Positions 27,070 through 35,928 of a stretch of 64,000 nucleotides of DNA are shown piece after piece. How positions within the stretch are numbered: position 1 is the stretch's first letter; every line of letters begins with the position of its first letter. The notes beneath the pieces are model-generated. The model saw only the letters and a program-made list of their open reading frames with translations, had not been told where the DNA came from and ran no database searches. A program made the position numbers and the translations under genes. This DNA is from Leifsonia shinshuensis (GTDB taxonomy: Bacteria; Actinomycetota; Actinomycetes; Actinomycetales; Microbacteriaceae): positions 3,286,001 through 3,350,000 of the forward strand of contig NZ_JAVDVK010000001.1 in assembly GCF_031456835.1 (NCBI RefSeq), read 5' to 3'.

Positions 27070-28623
27070 ATGTCAATAGAAAACCGAGACCGCGTGGACG
27101 TTCTGATCGTCGGCAGCGGGCCAGCCGGATCGATGTATGCGCGCACCATCGGCGAATTAACCCCCCACGCCCGCATCCTCATGGTCGAGGCGGGTCCGAG
27201 CGTGCCTGGCATTCGCGGCGACCACACACAGAACATGACTGATGATGAGCGATCGGCCGTGCAGTTGCTTACGCAAGGCCCCGACGCGGGTCTTCAGCGC
27301 GATGCCGCCCTTATCGACATCGCCGAGGGGCTCGATCCAAGCCTGGAGTTTCGGCAGACCATCCTCCCCGGCCTGCACTTCGTCGATTCCCAGCCTGCTT
27401 TGCGGCCGGGGGACGTTGGGCTGCCGGCGGCGAGCATGTCGACGGGTGTCGGGGGCATGGGCATCCACTGGGGTGCATCGACCCCGCGCCCCCACCAGTC
27501 AGAGCGCATCCCCTTCATCCCGCGAGCCGAAATGGATGCCGCCCTCCTCCACGCAGAAGACGTGCTCGGGGTGACGAAACAGACACCTCCCGGAAGGGGC
27601 CTGCCCGGCCGGATCTACGCGGCTATGGCAGCGGAGTTCGATGGGCCCGGTCTCACGCCGGTCGGCTTCATGCCCAACGCAATTCGCTGGGAAGGGGGAC
27701 GCCTGACGTTCTCGGGCACGGGCACGATCCTCGGTGACATCGAAAAAACGGTTCCGGGCTTCGAGTTGAGACCAGAGACGCTTTGCCGACGGGTTCTCGT
27801 CGATGATGACGGTGTCGCGGTCGGGGCGCAGCTCCGCGACCTCAGCTCGGGAGAGGTCTACACCGTCCGTGCTGCCCGCGTGATCGTGTGCGCCGATGGG
27901 CTGCGCACGCCGCAGGTCCTGTTCGCCTCCGGAATCCGCCCCGACGCTCTCGGTCACTACCTCAACGAGCACTACCAGATGGCGTCGTTCGTGCAGCTGA
28001 GCGACGAATTCGACCCGGCCCGGTTCGATCGCGATCCGACCCGGCTCGGCAACGTCCTGATCCCGTTCTCCGACGCACGCCCGATGCAGGGCGGCGTCAT
28101 GGCTCTTGCCGGATCGCCCTACGCCCTTCCTCTCGGAGCGGACGCCGCAGCCTCGCGACTTGGCATTGTCGCCTGGTACGCGGCGAAAGACATCCGATTT
28201 GAGGACGCGGTGGTGTTCAGTGACACCGAGACCGACCACTACGGCATGCCGAAGATGACCATCCAGTACTCACGCACCGAGCGCGACCTCATGACCATCG
28301 CGCAGATGCGGGAGAACTCCCTGCGCTCTGCCGCCCTGATCGGCACGCTCAACGAGCAGCCGACCCTCGCCGCGGGCGGCTCCTCGTTGCATTACCAAGG
28401 GACCGTGCGGATGGGGGCCTTCGACGACGGCAACTCCGTGTGCGACGCCCAGCTGAAGGTGTGGGGCATTGAGAACCTCTACCTCGGCGGCAACGGGGTG
28501 ATCCCTACCGCGACCGCAGCGAACCCGACCCTGACCATGCTCGCGCTCGCCTGGCGAGCGGCGACCGAAGTCGCGACATCGCTCGCCGACGAGTTCAGCA
28601 GCGCGGCACACGCAGCCCGATGA
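27070..28623 (+). CDS. GMC-family flavoprotein oxidase, pyranose oxidase / glycoside 3-oxidase-like
   Basis: 517-aa GMC oxidoreductase. FAD-binding GSGPAG at residues 15-20; GGMGIHWGASTPRP at 128-141 aligns with the segment of fungal pyranose 2-oxidase whose His carries covalent FAD (here His133). The catalytic His441 (SSLHYQGTVRMG) and Asn485 (TAANPTLTM) are in place, with the family end GIENLYLGGNGVIPT. Bacterial relatives include pyranose oxidases and the CarA-type C-glycoside 3-oxidases. No signal peptide, so cytoplasmic. ATG 27070 follows AAGGAAG; ATG 27040 is also possible and overlaps the previous stop. Confidence 0.87.
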   Translation: MSIENRDRVDVLIVGSGPAGSMYARTIGELTPHARILMVEAGPSVPGIRGDHTQNMTDDERSAVQLLTQGPDAGLQRDAALIDIAEGLDPSLEFRQTILPGLHFVDSQPALRPGDVGLPAASMSTGVGGMGIHWGASTPRPHQSERIPFIPRAEMDAALLHAEDVLGVTKQTPPGRGLPGRIYAAMAAEFDGPGLTPVGFMPNAIRWEGGRLTFSGTGTILGDIEKTVPGFELRPETLCRRVLVDDDGVAVGAQLRDLSSGEVYTVRAARVIVCADGLRTPQVLFASGIRPDALGHYLNEHYQMASFVQLSDEFDPARFDRDPTRLGNVLIPFSDARPMQGGVMALAGSPYALPLGADAAASRLGIVAWYAAKDIRFEDAVVFSDTETDHYGMPKMTIQYSRTERDLMTIAQMRENSLRSAALIGTLNEQPTLAAGGSSLHYQGTVRMGAFDDGNSVCDAQLKVWGIENLYLGGNGVIPTATAANPTLTMLALAWRAATEVATSLADEFSSAAHAAR

Positions 28624-29750
28624 GACCTCGGCCGATCCGCACGGCGATCATCGGGACAGGAATGATCGCCGCGGTGCACGCGCGGGCGGTGCGCGCGGCC
28701 GGCGGCGAGATCGTCGGTTTCCTCGGGTCACGGGCGGGGCGCGCCAAGCATCTCGCGGCACAATGGGACGCAGCCGAATTCGTTGATCTAAAGGCGTTGC
28801 TCGGCGCCGACGTTGATCTCGTGCAGGTGTGCACGCCCAACAGCACGCACGTCGCATACAGTAAGGCTTCCCTGCGAAGCGGCAAACACGTCATCTGCGA
28901 AAAGCCGCTGGCCACCTCCGTGAAGGACGCCGAGCAGTTGGCGGACCTAGCAATATCCTCCAACCTGGTGGCGACCGTGCCTTTCGTGTACCGCTATCAC
29001 CCGATTATTCGTGAGCTCCGCGCGCGGCGTATCGGGGGCGAATTCGGAGACTGGAACGCACTGCATGGCTCGTACACCCAGGATTGGTTGCTGCACCCGG
29101 GAGCGGGAAACTGGCGAGTGGATGACAAAGCCGGCGGAGCCTCGCGCGCCTTCGCTGACATCGGTTCGCACTGGTGCGATCTAGTGGAGTTCGTCAGCGG
29201 GGAACGAATCGCATCAACCAGCGCGGTGTTCTCGACCGCCTTTCCAAACCGTCCAGTACGCTCGACGGCTGCCTTCGCGCAGGGGCAAGCCAGTACGTGG
29301 TGGGCCCCCGTGAGGACGGAGGACATCGCGATAGCAACTTTCATCACCAGCAACGGCGTGCCAGCCAACGTCATCGTCTCGCAGGTTGCTGCAGGCCGCC
29401 GAAACCGACTGTGGTTCGAACTGGACGGGTCGAAAGGGTCAGCCGCATTCGACCAGGAAAACCCCGAAACCGCCTGGCTCGGCGGACTCGATGGTGTCAG
29501 AATCACCGCTCGAGGAACCCAGCCGCTATCACCAGACCAATCGCGGCTCTCTTACCTTCCAGCCGGCCACGCCCAGGGCTACCAGGACTGCTTCAACGCG
29601 TTCGTGGCCGACACGTTCTCCGCCATACGGGGTACGCGCCCAGAGGGACTCCCTGACTTCACCGACGGCGTGCGTGCCACCCGCGTTATTGACGCAGTCG
29701 CTCGGTCCTCAGCGTCGCGCGCTTGGACCGACGTCGCGGGCACCGCCTGA
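28620..29750 (+). CDS. Gfo/Idh/MocA-family oxidoreductase
   Basis: 376-aa NAD(P)-dependent sugar oxidoreductase. N-terminal Rossmann motif AIIGTGMIAAVHARA, LVQVCTPNSTHV, and the catalytic-lysine motif VICEKPLA; C-terminal alpha/beta domain with GGASRAFADIGSHWCDLVEF. The family oxidises or reduces sugar ring hydroxyls, often at C3. Overlaps the flavoprotein gene by 4 bp. It may reduce the released 3-keto sugar, or oxidise a second class of substrates. Last gene of the operon, followed by a strong hairpin. Confidence 0.9.
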   Translation: MRPRPIRTAIIGTGMIAAVHARAVRAAGGEIVGFLGSRAGRAKHLAAQWDAAEFVDLKALLGADVDLVQVCTPNSTHVAYSKASLRSGKHVICEKPLATSVKDAEQLADLAISSNLVATVPFVYRYHPIIRELRARRIGGEFGDWNALHGSYTQDWLLHPGAGNWRVDDKAGGASRAFADIGSHWCDLVEFVSGERIASTSAVFSTAFPNRPVRSTAAFAQGQASTWWAPVRTEDIAIATFITSNGVPANVIVSQVAAGRRNRLWFELDGSKGSAAFDQENPETAWLGGLDGVRITARGTQPLSPDQSRLSYLPAGHAQGYQDCFNAFVADTFSAIRGTRPEGLPDFTDGVRATRVIDAVARSSASRAWTDVAGTA

Positions 29751-29911
29751 TCCGTCCCGGTCGCCTCAAGTGACGCAGTAGCCGTTCCATGAGTTCCACG
29801 TATTCCAGCAGGCACAATCCCGGGGCGGCCCGAGTTGCGAAGCGACTTATTCCTCATGGTGGGGTGGGTCGCCACGGTGCAGACCATCCGCTGTGCCTAG
29901 AGGCTCGCAAG

Positions 29912-29956
29912 AAGCACGGTGTCCCGCTGACTCATCGTCAGCGGGACACCGTGCTT
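29912..29956. terminator. Bidirectional terminator with perfect 20-bp stem
   Basis: Arms 29912-29931 (starting AAGCACGGTG) and 29937-29956 are exact reverse complements around the loop TCATC. It lies between the convergent glycoside operon (ends 29750) and the secreted hydrolase (ends 29963), so can serve both. U-rich tails are weak on both sides. Confidence 0.8.
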
Positions 29957-29962
29957 GCGTGT

Positions 29963-30835
29963 TCAGTGGACGGAATGGGCAGCGTCGAGGATCACCTTCG
30001 TCACCTGCAGCGGCTTCGCGAGCATGGAGAGGTGTGGCGCGTTGACCTCGGTGACGGTTCCATGCGCCCTCTGAGCCATCAGTCGCTGCTCGGCGGGCGG
30101 AAGAAGCCGGTCGGCGGTGCCGATGACGAACCAGCTGGGGATGGTCTTCCAGGCCGGCGTTCCGACGAACGGAGTGCCGAGTGCGCCGAAGGTCACCGGG
30201 CTCTGCCCGGCTGCGAGCACATCCGTGACTGCGGAGGGGAGGCTCGCAGCGAACACCGACTTGAATTTGTCCGTGCGAATGTAGCTGTCCCAGTCGGCCT
30301 GCTGAGCGTCGGGTATGGGCAGCACGACGTTGAAGACCGTGCTCGGGTCTGCAACGTTCAGCAGCGACCCGGGCGATGCGTTGGTGAGAGTCTGAGCGTT
30401 CTCGTTGTTGTCCGGCGCGAAGGCGTCGATGTAGACCAGAGCTTTGACGTCCGGATCGGCAAGCGCTGCTCCGGTGATCACCATTCCCCCATAAGAGTGG
30501 CCGACCAATACGACGGGGCCGGTGGTGCGCTGCTGGATGAAGTCCGCTACCGCTTTGGTGTCCGTCTCGAGCCCGCGGAGCGGGTTCGGCGCGGCGAGCA
30601 CTGTGTAGCCCGCAGCCTGAAGAGCCGCGGTTTCGGGGGCGAAGCTGGAGGCGTCGGCCCACGCTCCGTGCACGAGCACGATGGTCGGTTTTGTGGTGGA
30701 GGAAGCGGTGGCGGCGTGCTTGGTGGCGACCGCGGCGCTGCTGACCTGGGCTGGGATGGCGACGGCGAGCAGGCCGGCAATGGCAGCAGCGACGGCTGCG
30801 ACTTTGATGCGTCGGGAGCGGGTGTGTGGCTTCAT
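29963..30835 (-). CDS. Secreted alpha/beta hydrolase
   Basis: 290-aa hydrolase with a signal peptide: RRIK followed by the hydrophobic stretch VAAVAAAIAGLLAVAIPA and an Ala-rich cleavage region. The mature part has TIVLVHGAWADASSF, nucleophile elbow GHSYGG, acid Asp in VIGTADRLLPP and catalytic His in NAPHLSMLA. It is a close paralogue, along the whole mature length, of the cytoplasmic hydrolase at 34238. ATG 30835 (MKPHTRSRR) is chosen although the frame is open further upstream. Substrate unknown. Confidence 0.87.
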   Translation of the reverse strand: MKPHTRSRRIKVAAVAAAIAGLLAVAIPAQVSSAAVATKHAATASSTTKPTIVLVHGAWADASSFAPETAALQAAGYTVLAAPNPLRGLETDTKAVADFIQQRTTGPVVLVGHSYGGMVITGAALADPDVKALVYIDAFAPDNNENAQTLTNASPGSLLNVADPSTVFNVVLPIPDAQQADWDSYIRTDKFKSVFAASLPSAVTDVLAAGQSPVTFGALGTPFVGTPAWKTIPSWFVIGTADRLLPPAEQRLMAQRAHGTVTEVNAPHLSMLAKPLQVTKVILDAAHSVH

Positions 30836-31185
30836 GGTTCCGAGTATGGTGGCGCTGCAGACGGAAAGTTTATGCAGGAAACGCATGGTATGCGCGGCAG
30901 TTTCGATAGCCGGACGGCGATAGTTAGCAGAGGCGCAGGACCTTTCAATTCGTCCGAGCGCATCATCCGGGAAGCAATCGGATGAGACCACGCGAAGGAC
31001 CGCTACAAGCCCACCGACTCGGCAGCGAATTGGTCATCTTGATGCCGAGGTCGCGCTGCGCGGGCAGCCAGCGCAGCGAATCTACATGCCCCGGCGGCGG
31101 CCAACCGCTCACACTCGCGTACAGCAGCGATGGCTCCTGAAATGGTCAATCCGCTGGGTGCCCGACTTCAATAGGACGAACGGGC
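30836..31185. other. Intergenic region without recognised gene
   Basis: About 350 bp holding the promoter side of the secreted hydrolase and the 3' flank of the MarR gene. A hairpin GCTGCGC (31055-31061)/GCGCAGC (31071-31077) could end MarR transcription. No coding features were recognised. Confidence 0.45.
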
Positions 31186-31662
31186 TTAGGGACGCGGCCC
31201 GCCGCTGGTGTCAGGGTTCGTTCCTTGCACAATCCGGCCCAGCATCATGTGGAACCACGCGCGATCTTCGGCGGGGATGGCGGAGAGACGATGGTCGATG
31301 GCGGCTTCCTTGGCTACGGCGACTGTGGCTTTGACCTCCAACCCTTTTGCGGTGATCTGAGGAATTCGGGCGCGGCGGTCGCGCGGCGAGACGCTTCGGT
31401 TGATCAGACCGCCCGCCTCCAGTCGGTCGAGCAGGGCGACGAGGGTGGTCTTGTCGATGCTGAGTTCGGCGGCGATCTGGCCCTGTGTGCGCTCTCCACC
31501 GTCGCTGATCAGGGCGAGCACCAGCCAGTCCCTCAAGTCGACCAGACCGGCGTCGCGGGTGACCGCGTTGAACGACTCGGCCAGCGAGTCCGCAGCTCGT
31601 TGGGCGAGCCAGGAGAGGTCTTGGCTCGGATCGGGAGAGTCGCGCGGGTCAGGAGCGTTCAC
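31186..31662 (-). CDS. MarR-family transcriptional regulator
   Basis: 158-aa MarR regulator: GLVDLRDWLVLALISDGGERTQGQIAAELSIDKTTLVALLDRLEAGGLINR is the winged helix, with the wing basic motif SPRDRRARIPQIT. GTG 31662 is chosen because the domain begins shortly after; the frame remains open upstream into the divergent promoter. Divergent from the NTF2-like genes at 31745 and 32262, with a palindrome between (31684-31707). Confidence 0.88.
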   Translation of the reverse strand: MNAPDPRDSPDPSQDLSWLAQRAADSLAESFNAVTRDAGLVDLRDWLVLALISDGGERTQGQIAAELSIDKTTLVALLDRLEAGGLINRSVSPRDRRARIPQITAKGLEVKATVAVAKEAAIDHRLSAIPAEDRAWFHMMLGRIVQGTNPDTSGGPRP

Positions 31663-31683
31663 AGCCCGATTATAACCGTTGCC

Positions 31684-31707
31684 AGATAGTCCGAGGTCGG
31701 ATAATCT
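31684..31707. promoter_or_regulatory. Candidate MarR operator
   Basis: Imperfect 24-bp palindrome with core TCCGA-GG-TCGGA and outer AGAT/ATCT. It covers a GATAAT element (31700-31705) that could be the -10 of the NTF2-like gene and lies 22 bp upstream of the MarR start. Confidence 0.55.
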
Positions 31708-31744
31708 TGTTACGACCGGATGGAACACTCGACGGAGGTACCGC

Positions 31745-32227
31745 ATGGACGACATCAGCAACAGACTGCGCAGGCTGGAAGACCGCCAAGCAATCGTCGA
31801 CGTGGTCGTCCGCTACTGCGTCGCCGTGGACAGCCGGGACTGGGATCTGTACGCCGAGTGCTTCGCAGCGACCGTGCGCACCGATTCGGGAGAACTTTCC
31901 GGCACCGAATTCGTGGAGATGGTGAAGGGCGCGCTTCCCGCCTTCCGCTCGACCCAGCACCTCAGCACCAACCACCTCGTCATCTTCGACGAGAGCGAAC
32001 CGGATGTCGCGATCTGCGCCTCGGACATGTTCGCGCAGCACTTCCTCGAGGACTCGCCGGGCGGTTCCTACTACCTGCTCCGCGCCCGCTACCGGGAGGA
32101 ACTCCTGCGGACACCCGAAGGGTGGAGAATCTCGGCCATCTCGACGACGAATCGATGGGAAGACGGCAATCTGAACGCCGTCACCGAAGCGTTCGAGCGA
32201 ATCCGCTCGGCCACAACAGCGGTGTGA
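31745..32227 (+). CDS. NTF2/SnoaL-like protein
   Basis: 160-aa protein of the SnoaL_4-type NTF2 fold: MDDISNRLRRLEDRQAIVDVVVRYCVAVDSRDWDLYAECF is the characteristic start, and HLSTNHLVIFDESEP and YREELLRTPEGWRISAI follow. Members are small-molecule isomerases, dehydratases or ring-hydroxylation accessory folds. Controlled presumably by the divergent MarR. The next NTF2-like gene follows after 34 bp, likely the same transcript. Confidence 0.85.
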   Translation: MDDISNRLRRLEDRQAIVDVVVRYCVAVDSRDWDLYAECFAATVRTDSGELSGTEFVEMVKGALPAFRSTQHLSTNHLVIFDESEPDVAICASDMFAQHFLEDSPGGSYYLLRARYREELLRTPEGWRISAISTTNRWEDGNLNAVTEAFERIRSATTAV

Positions 32228-32261
32228 AAACAACGCCGAAGACATGAGAAAGAGGGCAATG

Positions 32262-32681
32262 ATGCCTACACCTGATGCGAACGTCTCCTGGCTCGTGGCC
32301 TACGTGCGGGGCGCCGACGCGAAGATCGACGCCGCCGGCGGCACCACCGAGATCTCGGCCGAGCACTTCGATGCGTATGACGACGAGACCGTGTTCTACT
32401 ACGACCGCAAGGCCTTCCGGGGCAGGGCGGGGATCCAGGAGTTCATAGATCTGCTGGCACCCTTCGAGATCGAGTTCGGCGAGATCATCGACGTCTTCGG
32501 CAACGAGAAGCGCGTCACGCTCGTCATCGAGGAGACCCTTCAGCGTAAGAGTGACGGGGTGCGATTCACGTACGTCCGCACCGCCACCTACCGGATCGAA
32601 GGCGGCGTGATCAAGGAATGCTGGATCATCGACGCCCCACCCCAGGAGCTGGCGGCCTACCTCGCCGAATCGGTCGCCTAA
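32262..32681 (+). CDS. NTF2/SnoaL-like protein (intact copy of a duplicated gene)
   Basis: 139-aa protein with NTF2-like features: WLVAYVRGADAKIDAA, HFDAYDDETVFYYDRKAFRG, IQEFIDLLAPFEIEFGEIID and YRIEGGVIKECWIID. Start at ATG 32262 (MPTPDANV), after GAGGG; ATG 32244 and 32259 are alternatives. A second, decayed copy occurs at 36953. Function unknown; the fold accommodates small hydrophobic ligands. Confidence 0.8.
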   Translation: MPTPDANVSWLVAYVRGADAKIDAAGGTTEISAEHFDAYDDETVFYYDRKAFRGRAGIQEFIDLLAPFEIEFGEIIDVFGNEKRVTLVIEETLQRKSDGVRFTYVRTATYRIEGGVIKECWIIDAPPQELAAYLAESVA

Positions 32682-32760
32682 CGGGGCCGGCCTGTACATT
32701 GCAGCGACGAATTTCTAAAGTAATCACACTGCTGACCCGGGCGGGAGCGGAGGACGCATC

Positions 32761-33657
32761 GTGGATCTGAGAGGTCTGGAGGCCGTCGTGGCCGTCTACG
32801 AGAACGGTTCCTTCTCGGCCGCCGCTGTTGCGCTGTTTCTCTCCCAGCCCGCGCTGACACGCCGGGTCGCCCAGCTCGAGCGCGAATTGGACACGCGCCT
32901 TTTCGTTCGCACTCCGCACGGAGCGGTTATCACGCATACGGGGCGGGCGCTGATCGAGCCGGCGCGTCGAGCCATCCGGGAAGCGCAATCGATCCGAGGG
33001 GCGATCGATCGCGCACGCTCCGATACGTCCGGCAGTCTCAGCTTGGTGGGAACGACGAATCTGACCACCGGGCTCGGCAGCCTGATCGCGGGTTTCCACG
33101 AAGCCATGCCCGAAGTCGAATTTCGCCTAGCGTCCGCCAACACGACCGCCGCAGCGGTCGGCATGGTGGAGGCCGGCCTGCACGATCTCGCGATCGTGGA
33201 CCTGCCCCTCGTGTCGGACAGTCTTGTCGCCCACCGCGTCGCCACCCAGGACTTTCTCGTCGTCCTGGGCCCGGGTGTGACGGAGACTCCGTCGACCATG
33301 CCCATCCCGGCCGTCACGCCAGCGATGATCGACGGCCGCACGATGGTCCATCTTCCACCCTCGCAGGTCTCCAAGCCGCGCGGCATGATCCTCTATGACA
33401 TGCTGCGCATGCAGCCCACGTCTCGTATGGAAGTTTCGGACTGCAGCCTGCTGATGCCCATCTCACACTCCGGCCGGACAGTGGCAGTCGTTCCGCGTCC
33501 GGTCGCAATGATCGGCCGCGCCGAGGGACTCGACTTGGCAGTACCGCCAAAGCCGATTCAGCGCACAGTAGCGTTCGCCCGGCATCCGGGGAACGCTTCC
33601 ACTGCTGTTCGGCATTTCCTTAAACTCGCGGGTGACCTTTTCCCTGCGCTGGCCTGA
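32761..33657 (+). CDS. LysR-family transcriptional regulator
   Basis: 298-aa LysR regulator. N-terminal winged helix: LRGLEAVVAVYENGSFSAAA, FLSQPALTRRVAQLERELDTRLFVR; the substrate-binding domain starts near GSLSLVGTTNLTTG. GTG start. It follows the NTF2-like gene by 80 bp on the same strand and has no divergent partner, which is less usual for LysR. Its target is not evident. Confidence 0.92.
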   Translation: MDLRGLEAVVAVYENGSFSAAAVALFLSQPALTRRVAQLERELDTRLFVRTPHGAVITHTGRALIEPARRAIREAQSIRGAIDRARSDTSGSLSLVGTTNLTTGLGSLIAGFHEAMPEVEFRLASANTTAAAVGMVEAGLHDLAIVDLPLVSDSLVAHRVATQDFLVVLGPGVTETPSTMPIPAVTPAMIDGRTMVHLPPSQVSKPRGMILYDMLRMQPTSRMEVSDCSLLMPISHSGRTVAVVPRPVAMIGRAEGLDLAVPPKPIQRTVAFARHPGNASTAVRHFLKLAGDLFPALA

Positions 33658-33708
33658 ACGACACAGCTCACTTCCGTCTGCCTCGAACACGTGAGTTCTC
33701 TAGTGCTT

Positions 33709-33960
33709 CTACGGAATCTCGCCTGGGGACGTCGATGCGCGGCCGAGCAGGGTGCGAAGAGCTGTGTGCAGATGGGCTTTGACGGTGGTCTCAGAGGTGC
33801 CGAGTTCGCGCGCGATCGTGGCAGTGCTCTGTTGAAGGTAAAACGCGCGGGTCAGAGCATTGCGCACATCAAGGTCGAGTTGCGAAATGGCGGCGGCTAT
33901 GTCCTCGGGGCCGGGTCCAGCGCCCTCGTTGTGTGGAGCGGGCACGGGGTTCACGGGCAT
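33709..33960 (-). pseudogene. Sigma-70 region 4 fragment
   Basis: 83-codon frame whose translation LDVRNALTRAFYLQQSTATIARELGTSETTVKAHLHTALRTLL matches the helix-turn-helix of sigma-70 region 4 (ECF type, SigK-like). Region 2 is missing, and the frame has no conserved N-terminal domain upstream. The preceding codons are Pro/Gly-rich linker. It is most likely the 3' remnant of an ECF sigma factor; a short free-standing region-4 protein is possible but unusual. Confidence 0.55.
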
Positions 33961-34237
33961 TGACTTCCCAGGCGGATGAGAACCAAAGCTAAACAGCCGC
34001 CGGACGCACGTCGATTACTTGCTGGGACCCCGGGATGCCCCAGACGGTGGTGATGTCGGTGAGTTCGGTATCTGCTTGGTTCTTGCCGGCCGCGTAAGGT
34101 CGCCGGTAAGACCTGCGTCCTTCGGGTCGGGCAGGTCGTCACATCGGCGATGTTGGCAGCACGGGCGTCAGACGGGTGCTGCCCATCCGCGGGCGCCGGT
34201 GTGAGAAGGATCAAGCCGACGGATGACGTCGCGTTTC

Positions 34238-34987
34238 TCAGCTCTCGCTGATCGACTTCGCCGCATCGGTGATGAGCCTCGAAACCTTCACGGGTTCGGC
34301 CAGCATAGACAGGTGGGGGGCGTGACCCTCCGCGACGACGCTTCCCGCGCGCTCAGCCATCGCGCGCTGCTGTGCTTCCGGGATCACCCGGTCAACTGTG
34401 CCGACGAAGTACCAGCTCGGCAGGGTCTTCCATGCGGGGGTGCCGGTGAACGGCGTTGCCAGGGCACCCAACGTCGCAGGTGCCTGGCTGGCGGCCAGGA
34501 CGTTCGATTCCGTCTTGGGGAGCGTCTCCGCGAAGATCTCGTGGAACTTGTCACGCTTGATGTAGCTGTCGTAGTCGCCCTGTGCGGCGTCGGGAGCCGG
34601 GAGCACGAAGTCGAAGACGGCGGTCGGGTCCGGCACATTGAGGAGAGACCCGGGCAAAGCGTTGGTGAGACTGGTTGCGCTCTCGCCGTCGTCAGGCGCG
34701 TAGGCGTCGATGTAAACCAGCGCCCTCACGCGGGGCGAAGCCGCCGCTGCCCCGGTGATCACAACGCCGCCGTAGGAGTGGCCCGCGAGGACCACAGGCC
34801 CCGAGGTCGCCTGCGAGATGAAATCACTCACGACCTTCGTGTCCAACGCAATGCTCCGCAGGGGATTGGGTGCCGAAAGGACGTTGTAGCCCTCAACCTG
34901 GAGGGTCGCGGCCACCGCCGCGAAGCTGGCGGAATCCGCCCATGCGCCGTGAACCAAAACGATAGTGGGCTTGCTGGAAGAAGTCAT
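34238..34987 (-). CDS. Alpha/beta hydrolase (cytoplasmic paralogue of the secreted one)
   Basis: 249-aa hydrolase starting MTSSSKPTIVLVHGAWAD. Nucleophile elbow GHSYGG, acid Asp in VGTVDRVIPE, catalytic His in HAPHLSMLAEP. Nearly every motif is shared with the protein at 29963, including SPRVRALVYIDAYAPD and TPAWKTLPSW, but there is no signal peptide. ATG 34987 chosen; an upstream ATG at 35038 would add a 17-residue, non-hydrophobic extension. Divergent from the DUF302 gene. Confidence 0.88.
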   Translation of the reverse strand: MTSSSKPTIVLVHGAWADSASFAAVAATLQVEGYNVLSAPNPLRSIALDTKVVSDFISQATSGPVVLAGHSYGGVVITGAAAASPRVRALVYIDAYAPDDGESATSLTNALPGSLLNVPDPTAVFDFVLPAPDAAQGDYDSYIKRDKFHEIFAETLPKTESNVLAASQAPATLGALATPFTGTPAWKTLPSWYFVGTVDRVIPEAQQRAMAERAGSVVAEGHAPHLSMLAEPVKVSRLITDAAKSISES

Positions 34988-35233
34988 AGACCGAGTCTGA
35001 GACGCGGACGGCGCGCGCAGCCAATGCCAAACCTGCATGGCACTGATCGCAACGGCGTACTGCGCTGTTGGGAGAGGCCTGTCGGGCCCTGGTCACCGAC
35101 ATGCACGCTATGCATGGGACCGAAGCCACCGCAACGGAAAAGGTAGCCTTCGACCATCTTCACGCGCGGCGACGACACAGGTCCTCGTGGACGATCACCC
35201 CTCCCGACGCGGTCGACTGATTGAGAGGCAACA

Positions 35234-35734
35234 ATGGCCAACGTCACCACCATTACCGTCCCCGTTGAGCGCATCGAGTTCATCAGCCGTAAGCCGTTTC
35301 AACAGGTGCTCGACGGCGTGCACCGGGGTCTCGGCCATCCGGACTTCGGCCAGTTCGTTCGGCACATAGCCCAACTGAACGATTGGGAGGAGTTCAAGGC
35401 GGCTGTCGCCGCGGAAGCGGGTCCTTCCGGTCTGATGGTATTCCTGGAACTCGATCTCGGTGGAGTCGTCGGAAAGGATCCCCAGGCAATCGGATTCCGT
35501 GAAGTGCGGATCATCGCGGGCAACCCGGTGACGATGGAGTCGATGGTGCGAACATCTCCCGCGGCCGGAGCGTTTGCACCGGTGACGATCCTGATCTTCG
35601 AAAGCCCCGACGGGGTGCACGTGCGCTATGACACGCTTACCAGCGCAGTCGCAAGCGAGCTCTCGGCGGAAGCGCTGGTCCACGCACGCAAGCTCGACAC
35701 GAGTGTCACCGAATTGCTGAGATCGGCCGTCTGA
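35234..35734 (+). CDS. DUF302 family protein
   Basis: 166-aa protein. The C-terminal half (VRIIAGNPVTMESMVRTSPAAGAFAPVTILIF, then GVHVRYDTLTS) has the DUF302 pattern GNP...aG..aP..i.vye..dG...v.Yd. The function of DUF302 is unknown. The N-terminal half is without clear match. Ribosome site GAGAGG precedes ATG 35234. Stands alone between two minus-strand hydrolases. Confidence 0.7.
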   Translation: MANVTTITVPVERIEFISRKPFQQVLDGVHRGLGHPDFGQFVRHIAQLNDWEEFKAAVAAEAGPSGLMVFLELDLGGVVGKDPQAIGFREVRIIAGNPVTMESMVRTSPAAGAFAPVTILIFESPDGVHVRYDTLTSAVASELSAEALVHARKLDTSVTELLRSAV

Positions 35735-35928
35735 GGACCCTCTTTCGCGGCGTCCAGCGACCTCATGTGCAGGTTAGACCTCCGACTTGCAGACCCAACG
35801 GACCGTTTTCTTCTGTATCAGTCTGTCGCAGGAACCAACGGTAAGACTGACGGGTCGGCGCCTGGGGCCCGCGTGCAGGAGGACACTCCTTGGTGTGACC
35901 CTTGGCGACGGTGTTCGACCGGGGCGGT

